From assembly GCA_020650975.1 (NCBI GenBank), contig JAIPMN010000140.1:4892-41366 (forward strand): a stretch of DNA of 36,475 nucleotides, written 5' to 3'. Of the stretch, positions 22,701-33,600 are shown in pieces; within the stretch, counting starts at the first letter, position 1, and the number at the start of each line of letters is the position of its first letter. The notes below the pieces were generated by a model. That model searched no databases. It was not told the DNA's origin and saw only the letters and a list, made by a program, of their open reading frames with translations. The translations under genes were made by a program, and so were the position numbers. Origin of the DNA: Apostichopus californicus (taxonomy: Eukaryota > Echinodermata > Holothuroidea > Aspidochirotida > Stichopodidae).

Positions 22701-25700
22701 CGTACAGGTACAGGCTCTCAGGGCGAGTACATGTACTTCACATTGCATTAGTATCTATTCTGCGAGAACGAGTACGGGTACACATCCAGTCTGCTTTTTC
22801 TTCATCAATCTCACTCCGTTCATTATATTATTCAATAGCAAATTATATTGTAATGACTCTCGTAACTCAAAAAGGTGCTCAAAAAGGTACCCATGCCTCT
22901 TGTAGTATGCCCAAAGTCGTTCTAGTGTGTAAAAACCATATTAAAGCTATCTATGAATAGTAAATTACAGATTGGGTCACTTTTAACAACACTTTGGACG
23001 CCAATTGAAACTTCAAGATGATTCAGTGTTTATTTCAACGCTCCTTCTCAATTAATGTAATGACAGACACTGCGGTCTGCAAAATTGCAAAAACAAAATT
23101 CAAATTGTGTCGTTCAAAGGATACTGTTATAACTCAAATTATAGTGACGAGTTTGTAGGTCAAATAATTAAATGAATAGGTGAAAACATGCTAATTAATC
23201 TCTTCCTACAAGCTTGACGTCTTTTTATTTACCTTGAATTATTTCCAAGCTTCTCATCATGAAGGGCGAGTGAACAAAATCCCAGTTTTAAATTTAAATC
23301 TGGGACGTTTCTGGTGGGTTTCTGGTGGTGCCATTGGGAGACTTTAAGAACATAACAGGGGAAATAATATATGACAATTATTACATGACGCTAGTCGAAT
23401 AAATTAAATTCAATTTGGTTACAGGTAGGAGGTGAGTGGATAAATGACGATTGTTCCCAGATATGTACATGTGAAGACCAATCAGGATTAATTTGCATAC
23501 CTCTTACGTGTCCTTCGGAAACCAATTGTGAACAAAGAAACGGAGTAACTGATTGTTTCTGCCCACCTTCTTACATTTTAAACGAAGACACTTGCACTAA
23601 AGGTAAGTTATTCCACAATCATATTTTGCATTTCTTGCCTAAGGTTTATCCATACAGTTCAAACTTCCAGCAATTCTAGTGAGAGAAATATGTTCTTTCC
23701 GACACTTGAAGTTAACTAAGGAGGAGAGTAGGTGGACAAATTGGGGAATAGAAAGAGAAAACTTGCAAACGTGGATGAACACAAAGTTTGCCATGGTTGT
23801 TGAGCAATTGATTAGCTACAGCATGATGCTTCTGCTATGTTTTAATATAACATTACAAAAGTATCAGTGTATGTTATGCACAGGGCGCTTGACACTCTTT
23901 CATAGTTCAAAACAAACAGTCTATCGTGAAATTGGTCTATGCATTATGCACGATAAAAAGTTAAGAGATATGTGGTGCCTGAACGGCCTATTGCGTCTAC
24001 ATTGTTCGTATCTCATTTAATACAAAAGGCTTCTTTTTCTTCACATAGAGTCCTGCGTGTGCACAGTGTTTGGAGATCCACATTTTGTTACATTCGACGG
24101 TGTAAGTTTCGACTACCAAGGTGAATGCAAATATATTTTAGCCGAAAACTGTGGACAATCTACCGAGGTGCCATACTTTCAAATAGTCGGAGATCATAAA
24201 ATGCAAATAGCCAATGACAGTGTTTCTTATTTAAAATCTATTCAACTGGAACTTCTTGGAAAGACATATAGTTTGTTCGTTTACGGAAGAGTCCATGTAA
24301 ACGGAATTTTCGTAAATTTACCATTTTCGGATGGCGAATTGACAATTAGAGAAACATCAGGCGGCTACGTGGTGAGTGTAATATATCGATACAATTTATA
24401 ATTGGATGAGTATTAACAAATGCTACGTGAGTTTAAAGCATATTATTTAACATTATAGTTGTAACAATAAATTCTCCATGTTTGACCATGTCTAACAAAT
24501 AAATAAAATATCTTTATAGTGTAAATAAAAAAGACATTGATTTTAAATACGTATTCTAATAGGATCATTGAATGCTCATGCGGCAGAAATGACATATTAC
24601 TTAAGTTCATTATCAGATCTTGCACAAATAAATGTGTATGTCAGTACAGAGCTAATTATTTAAGCGTATTATACATTAGGTTAAAGTCATAAATGGAATC
24701 AAACTGGGCAACAAATTAATGGAAATTATATCATTTTTAATGGATTCCCCTTGGTGTATATTCTTTTAATGACAGAAAGATTCCCTTTATTCATTAAAAA
24801 GTTAAATAATCACTATCATTTACTATGTATAGGTACGTCTGGAATGTATGTTAAGAACTATAAACGTTTCAAGTAGACTATTAACAAATTACGCATCTTA
24901 GACAACAAGATCAACTTTACTTTCATATTTAGTTTCTTAACAGGTCTCAGATTTATTCATCTCTCTGAAAATCATAGTAGTTTTGTGTGTAGGTTATGCT
25001 TGATCGATATATAATGCTGTATTAATCAATTAATAGCTATTGTTTTATTTTCATTTATTACTTACTCCGTATCAATAAGACACTCGAGGCTTTGTCTGGT
25101 ATTAGAATTCGCTACGACAAGAACTTTAGCGCAGAAATCGAGTTGAGTAATGCCTTCATGGGGTTAACGTGTGGCATGTGTGGAACTTGCAGTGGAAAAA
25201 CTGATGACGAACTGAGCTTGCCAAATGGAAACCTTGTAAGTTTGACTTCATTTTCCGTGTTGATCACCTGTATTTCTTGATCACAATTTGAGATGAAGTT
25301 GAATATCTGATATATATTGTTCATACTAACGGTCCTCCTAATGTTAGCAATACAAAGAAATATAGTCCCCCAGGCACCGTTTAACATCCTATGTACAATG
25401 ATATTTGTTATGGAGTACAAATGATTGATGTCACAGTTGCACGGTCTATCATTCACAGGCAACTACACTGGAAGAGTTCGGCGCCTCTTACAGAGTATCA
25501 AATGATTGCGAGATTTCAGTTGTCTCGGAAAACCCTTGCAAATTCAATTCTCCACAAGAAATCTACGCTAGAGATGTCTGCCATATGTTGATTCGTAACC
25601 CAGGTAATGTTATACAAAAGTTGTGTCTATCAATGTTGTGACCGTGTAAAGTTTGATATATTTAAATATCATAGGAATCTTCAAGAGCAAAACGAATTGT

Positions 25701-27583
25701 TGTCCAAAGTATCCCCACAACGTTGTTCCAGGCACTTATTTGAAAAAGATTAGTGCAGCAACATACATTACTCAAAACTGAATATTATCCTTAGTTATAT
25801 CTTGAACTTGCTTTCTATTGGCCAACATATTTGAGCCAAATTTATTTCCGTCTCAATACTTTGCCACTTTTAGGTCCCTTTTCTCCTTGCTTTGATACTG
25901 CAAATCCTATGGTTTACTACAACGCCTGTGTTATGGATGTATGCGTGACAGGAAAGGATTCCATGCTTTGTCCAGTACTGGTAAATTATGGCCGCATCTG
26001 TGAAAGAATGGGCATCTCGGTGTCGAACTGGATGGAGGAGTCACCGCATTGTCTCGAGATAGATATTTTAGGTACGTAACTTGAGCATATTCAAACTAAT
26101 TTTATTTTACCATTGTCATTGCTTCTTGCGAATATTATGTACACTATTACGATGATTTCACCAGGATTTTGCATTTTGAAACGTCTTTTCAGAACCAGAA
26201 TATGCAGAAATAAACTATTTATCATCTGGAAAGCGAAAGAGAAGTGGTAAGTAAACTCACAGCTTTTGAGAAAAGTAATAACAAGGCTTTTGTTTACTAT
26301 TTGATGATTCTTTGAAACCTCAAGAGTGTACGAAGCTGCTTATGGCGTTTGATCTTAATATAATATGTTCTGCTCAGGTGTGCTAATTTACTTCATTTAT
26401 TTCTACTAGTTTAACAGTTTTAAAAAGAAAACCCACTTGATAGATGATTCTAGACGTGCTCGGACAATTGTAATAATGGACTTAAAACTGATCTGACATA
26501 TTGCGTACAACTTTTGTAACAGCTGCTCTACAGTTATTTATTTGCACTGTATTTACCACAATTGATCTCCATCACCCCAGATGAGATCACTGCATTTCTC
26601 TTCAAATATATATTAGGATAATTTAGCACGAAATACAATCTACAAGTTATAAGAACTTGACAAGTGTCGTATCTGCCTGTTCAAGAAGCAGCTCGATGGA
26701 TGTCGGTTGGGAGGGGTTGCTATGTAGTGGGAGGAACATAATTCAGGTGGAAGACCATGGGCTATCTTGGTGTACAAACAAATGTAGATATTCTTCGATG
26801 TCTTCATATACCTCTGCATGAAACTCAGTTATCAGTCTTTGGATTTAAAACATGCTTAAGAAACATGTGCTAAAGTATAAAACCAGATAATATATTTTTA
26901 CCGTTTCTTTTGGTTTCGTTTCACGTTTCAGCTACTGCTTATGTTGGTAAGTTGTGTTTATTTTCAAACAGTATAGCTATCGGAATAGCTTAACTAGGAA
27001 CATGTTGGTTAAGTAAAGATATATCTGAAAATATTTTACTTCGCTATATATTTGGTTGGCAAATGTCAGTTTTGCCCCCCCCCTCCAATTAAAGAACAAA
27101 AAAAAAAAAACACGCTGGGACTGTAACCTTTACTCATAAAATCGCAATAAGTAATCAACATAGAATGCATCAGCGTTAACCTTATCCATCTTTGGTAAGG
27201 TGTAAAAGTACAGGTTTTCGACAAAAGTGGTTTTATAAGATTGCCTCATAACAAACCACATTTGAAACGATGTTATGTCAATAAAGGATAAATCACTTAA
27301 AATCAAACACATTATTTGTTTATTGATGTAACATTCATTATTATGCAGTTGACTTTAGCCTAGCTTATGATTATGATTCACCAAAACAAAAAAGGCAGAC
27401 GTTTTCTAAGTCCGTATAATCAATCTGGTATACATTGCATCCCTCGACAGAAACTTGGTGTTTACATTGTGACAAGAAGAAGCGTTTACATTAACTCTTC
27501 CAAAGGTCAAATAATGTCGCTCCGGGTCTTGAAATATCGGAATCTTAAGATCCATCGCAATGGAAATATGACACCAGTGTATG

Positions 27584-27618
<35 letters not shown>

Positions 27619-30600
27619 ATATACCAAGTGTATTAAATATGGTTTTAGTCGTCTGAAATTTGTAACAGCCACTTTCGTATTGGTTCAAATGATTATTTCA
27701 GGGAAGAGTCGATGAATGGGATTATTCACGTCCTCATTGAGACGTTGTGTCATGTTTGATGTGATTAGACTTCTCGTGCGAATCATTTATACCATACTTG
27801 TTGTGTTTGGTAATGTGTTTGTAATCTTGTGTTTTTTTGTGTGTAAACCAACTTTACAGAATGTCCAAAAGGTGCTGACTATGTTTCCTGTGACGTAACT
27901 ATTGGGAAACGTACGACGTGCGGCAAGCCCCCATTATGTGATCCACAACAGCCCACAATGATGTGCGTCTGTACGGCACCAAGGCTTTTAATGAACGGCG
28001 AATGCGTTCCTGATGAGTCCGAATGTTACTGTGAATCGCCAATTGGAGGTGCACTGAAGGTAAGTTATACAGCAAGCTAGCTTCAACCGTATATTTGTCA
28101 ACAACGGAAATTCCGAAGATCGACAGATAAAGAACAATGTGACAATCCTTCAGTGAAACAAATTCAACAAATATTAAAACGAAAACAAACGTTGTACACG
28201 TTGATACAGTATGGCATCACTATATCGATACTTGTCTTGGCTTAAATACACATCCAAATTCAAAAATAACATTCAATACAGGCAATCAATAGCCCATAAT
28301 AGAATAAACAATGTGGATAAAAATCACATGTCTGTCCAACTACACTCGACCTGTAAGTGGAACACTTTCCAACAACAAACATACACAGGAGAGCCAGAAA
28401 ACTCGCACTACGCACATACTCACAACATTAAACAATCATATATATGCATTTCTGAAATTAGTGAGGAACAATCAGCAATTTTCTTAAGCCATCAACTTTA
28501 GCCCACCGGATTATCCATTTAAAACGACTTTACCACTCATTACCGGTCACTTGTCGTCTTGGAACACGTTTAAGTTTGAATATGTTTGATTTGTTGAACT
28601 CAATTGACCATGTCACCCATGGTGTTTCACGGTAATTATTGCACTGTACACCTGCAGTCTGATATCCCTTATCTCTTTCTGGATTTCGGTCCATTCATTA
28701 TTTTAGTGTGCTCGTAAATAGCACAAATTGCTGTTTTGGTTGAATGACCATTGACCTCTGCCATTCAACCATATGACGTCCTTTGATCATGCGATCTTTG
28801 GCATTTTCCATTAATTAGTGCATTGTCTGGTATCCTACAATCGTTTCAGGGTTCCGATATAATGCCTTTTGGGTATATGTTTTTGGTTCTTTGAACTTTA
28901 CATGCTGATCATTTACCTGAGGACATTACAACGACAAACAACAGTACTGGTCTCTGAATGTTATATCTTGTGTCTCATATTCAATATACAGAAATAAACT
29001 TCACCCACAGAGAGTAACCAAAGCAATTTGATGATGGAATATCAAATGAAATATAATTAACTTGTTCTTACAGAAAGGTGACGTGTACATTTCAAAAAAT
29101 TGTGAAGAAAAATGTTGGTGCGATACGAATTTCGAACGAGTCTGTGAAGAATATAATTGTCCTGGTCACTCTCATTGTGAGAATAAAGGTGGAAGATACG
29201 GCTGTTACTGTGATCATCAATACAGTATGACCAGCACCAATACGTGCGAAAGACGTGAGTGAGAATATGAGCTAAACGACAATTGTGATTAATATCATTT
29301 CAGATTAAAATTGCATTAAAATTCTCTAGATGATTTATGAGAATATTCGAAAATTGATATGTCTGTATAAACGTTTTCTTATAAGAAAAGTGTTTTCTAT
29401 TACGTTTTTATAATGATTGAAATAAAAACAACTTTCAAATGATCATTCTTTATGGCAATTGGAATTAAGACAAACCGACAAAAGCAAAAACAGAAGCAAC
29501 ATTTGTAATATTGTTTGATATGGAATCTTGGGTTACTGCTCCCCTATTTTATGAGCACAATTAAATATTGATTGCGTTAAATGTCATTCTGTGAGAACAT
29601 GATTAGGGTGTGGGGACTATACATGTTGTAATTTTGAGATTACATGTGTGTTAGTAAGAATACTTATATGAATACAAATACGAATACTAAGTACGAATAC
29701 TCTGTGACCAAGTATGCTGTCTTTCTTCATGGATATCCCTATTGTAATTTTCTATATGGAAAACTTTATATGAGTAAGAACAAGCTTAACAATATTTACG
29801 GTAGATGAAACTGCAGAATGTAGTTCATACATGATAAGTAAAAATAGCAAATCAATATTATTATTCGAATCAACTTTGATACACTAACTAAAACTTAAAC
29901 TTAGCTGAGAGTCTACTGTACCGTCATTCACATATGCTCTCAAAGATAAATAAGAAATTTACTTTATGTGGCAACCTAATAATATTATAAGAATTACTTT
30001 TCATTTGGCTTATATATAACCTACATTGAATTTGTCTTATTTTGCTTTAGATAAGAAAACGGGATCTTTTACAGGGGACCCACATTTCACGACGTTTGAT
30101 GGACAACGCTTTGACTACATGGGCGTTTGTCAGTACGTCGTTACTGAGCTATGTGAGGATCAATCTTCACTGGCATATTTCAAAATAATCGGAGGATTTA
30201 CAAAAACATCTCCCACTAACACAGTGTCTTGGACGGACTCTATTGAACTTATTTATGATGGAAATCACTATGAAATCATTGCTCCTGATAAAGTAAGATT
30301 AAACGGACGAGATATATTTTTGCCAACGATGTCCACTGATCCTGTCCACATAACACTAGAGCTACCTAATAAGATCGTAAGTCATACTACCACTGGTCCG
30401 TATTGGAGAGATATTTCCGTTACTTCTTCTATTTCAATGTTCGCATCGTAAAAGAAAGTAAAAATATTTCATATATTGATATTGAGTACCAAACGTTCCA
30501 GAAGAGACCACGAATAATAATAAACAAAAGTTTAGGATAACAATGTCTTTTCAAGAGTTTTTCATGCATTATATCTAATGGTTTAACACTTGACAGTATC

Positions 30601-33600
30601 AATTTCTGATTTGCCTACAGATATTTGCTAATACAACCCTGGTTATTTTTACACTTACTTTTCGCTTGTTAGCTTTTTTTATTTTGGAAACAAATGTATC
30701 ATCTTACATACCAGTCTGAGTAACATTAATTGAGAAGAATGTTTCGGATTCGTTCCTTTTCTATCATATATTAATTTTTTTCTTTCTGACGCGAAGAACA
30801 TCTACACCGATTTTGGACTGTACATAGAGTGCTACGTCTGGAAATATTCGAGCTTTCACTATGAAAATGTTTACGTTCATTTGCCACAAACTTATGAAGG
30901 CAAAGTTTGTGGATTACTTGGAGACGCAGATGGTCACCAAAATGACTTTCCGGAAGCCAATGTAAGTATTAAAGTGAGAAAAAGTGTATACTTAGAGAAA
31001 GACTCTTTTGTTGTTGTTACAGTCCTGACTGCATTATCCATGAGCGCTGAAAGCTCTCCTATGTTTGCTTCTCAACAATCTCTGTGACCTACAATTTATA
31101 TTTTTGGCCTTAGAAACATTATTATACTCTTGCATCCTTTCCATCTTGTCGTTATACCTTGATGCAGCATACAAAAACAGGTAACAAAATATGTGCACTC
31201 CAAAGGCGACGTAATTAGTATAATATGAGCAAAACCTCATAACTGACTGGCTTGGGTATTTACAAACGACGAAACTTACCTGTCTCATGTAAATATACTC
31301 TCTAATCTACCTAGCTTACGACAATTGGTAACAATTTTGCACTGCGCGCCTTGAACTCTTTGGGTCGTTGCTCTACTCCTTCCGAATCTACTATTCAGAA
31401 AGTTATGACGAGTTTCTTGTGAACATTTTCCATCCTCTCGAATCTTCCGAGCAGCAAGCTGGACTTAACTAGCACACAATATTTAAGGTATACATTGACA
31501 GCCCATCATTAATAAATATACAACCGAGGCTCTAAATGTTGCGGAATATCGGACCTAATGAAGACACAGTTCGAGGCAACATTAAGAACGATCTTGGCTA
31601 GTCACGAGTTATAATTAAAGAGCATACATTTCACATGATAATCACTCAAAACAAATGACCCTAGAAGGTATTAACGTATTCGTCTTGTAGAACGGTGATA
31701 AATGGAAAACTGGAAGCAGATGTGAACCACCAGGATATGATGACCCGTGCCCCGTTGGATCAGGCGCATGGACAGCGGCAAGCAGGCTTTGTCAATTTGG
31801 TAAGTTCAATCCAGTAAATTAATCAACAGAGGGTTACAGAGACACTTATCCACTTACTTTACTTACTCACTGGGGTTTAATTTGACCTTCCTTATTATCG
31901 AGGAAGAGTTTAATGACTTAGAAAATTTGTTGTTGGAGGATAAAGTAACTTTTTTCTTTGCAATAACGGACTTTATGAATGACAGACATATATTTTAATG
32001 CTTTGAGAGTTTTAACATGATCATATGATCAGCTTTGCTAGAAAACTACACAGAGCCTTTTTGTTTCGTATTCACGGGACAACACACTTCAAGTCATATA
32101 TGCTTATTTGAATCCATAGTATCGTAATTTTTAAAAATATGACAGGAACAAAGATGATTTCTGTACCATTAAAGTGGTCATTTCTACGAGTTTGAACTTA
32201 ATTTAATTGGTTTAATTAATTGTGATAATGACAGTGTCATTTTTATTTCACTATACTTTAACGATATAAAAGGAGCAGCTGAGTTTAATATTTCATATAT
32301 TTTAATATTTACAACTTTACAGAAAAGTGAATGTTACCTAAAAAGGGCTACAAGAATAGGTTTATTTAGAATTTCCTTCACTATTTTGTCGTGCATTAAA
32401 GATAGAATTCAAAATTTGTTTGCCAATCATGGTTTCTTTCGTTATTGCAAATATAGACCGTCTCGATGGAGATTGCAAAGATATCGTAAACCAGCGTGAA
32501 GATTTATTAAATAATTGTATCAAAGACGTCTGTGAGTCAAATTATGACCAGGAAGTCGTCTGCCAGTGGCTGAAAGCTTATGCAAATGAATGTAGACTTA
32601 GAGGTGGCTCGCCTGGAACGTGGTGGGACGATGTGCCCCAGTGCGGTAAGTCCTTTCTTACGGTTATGAGAACTTTAACAGAATTCCACATGACTATATT
32701 AGATGGTCATCATGGTTCCAGATATTAACAAGATAGTTGCTCTATCAAAACGTTTACGACCAGGTGAGTCATAAACACTTCAGACCTACATCATACGAAT
32801 TTACAGGGTTTTGATTTCCTCTAGATTATAGACTTTGTTTATATATTCTCTCGCCCTCACAAGACCTCTCGAATACCTTATGTCATTCGGATAAATACCC
32901 GAATAAATGTTTTTGTCAAATGTAGTCATCAGTATGGATACAGTACATGAATCGGGTTCCACGCGAAGTAGAACGTATGAAAGATTATTCAGAACCTTTT
33001 TGCGTTTGGAAAATGTCAGTCGTTATTGTTTTCAGTTGAGCCTTGCACGGATCCCAAGTCAGAATGGACGGACTGTGGATCAAAATGTTTTCCCACTTGC
33101 CGAGAACAAACTGTACCCAGTGACTGTGAGGACAGCACATGTGAAGCAGGATGTCGTTGTAAAGAGGGAACTTACCAAGAAAATGGCAAATGTGTTTTTC
33201 GACATCAGTGTGGGTGTTCCTTAGAGGATGGGAATTACATCCAGGTAGGTTAAGTAAAACACTCAAATATCAGGATGTCGATGTATAGAAGATCTTAACA
33301 AAAAAGGGTATCTTTCAAAATCAACACATATCACTCTTCCTTAAAGGTAGACATTGATGTCGAGGTTACTTTGAAGTGAATCGAAGAAATAGCAAGATGA
33401 TCCAAGGTGAACAGAGTGATATTTCATTTTGATGATCTAGTCGGCCCTCGATCAGTACTGATAAACAAGGAATTATTAAATCATCAGTTTGTTATTTACT
33501 GTTTATCAAAATAATAATTCATTTGTCCTTCAGGATGGAACGTCGCATATGTTTGAAGATTGTTCTACTCGTTGTACTTGCGATCTAGGAGAGTCAATAT

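Larger units (their letters stand above)
26247..27859 (+). other. Introns flanking the microexon (exons 31-33)
   Basis: Apart from the 15-base exon 32, this holds a C run and A run (27075-27110) and the TA microsatellite (27581-27623). An acceptor-like site at 27346 opens a short frame with YDYDSP and KQKRQ but lacks a phase-matched donor. Confidence 0.65.

Noticed and set aside
23679..24020. 113-codon + strand frame in the intron before exon 27
   Set aside because: No cysteine-module pattern, no matching splice phases, no recognisable family; consistent with chance in an intron.
27347..27412. Possible extra linker exon ([11 protein letters not shown]) before the D4 TIL
   Set aside because: Acceptor-like ttatgcag is present, but no GT donor in phase 1 exists before the stop, so it cannot join the TIL exon.
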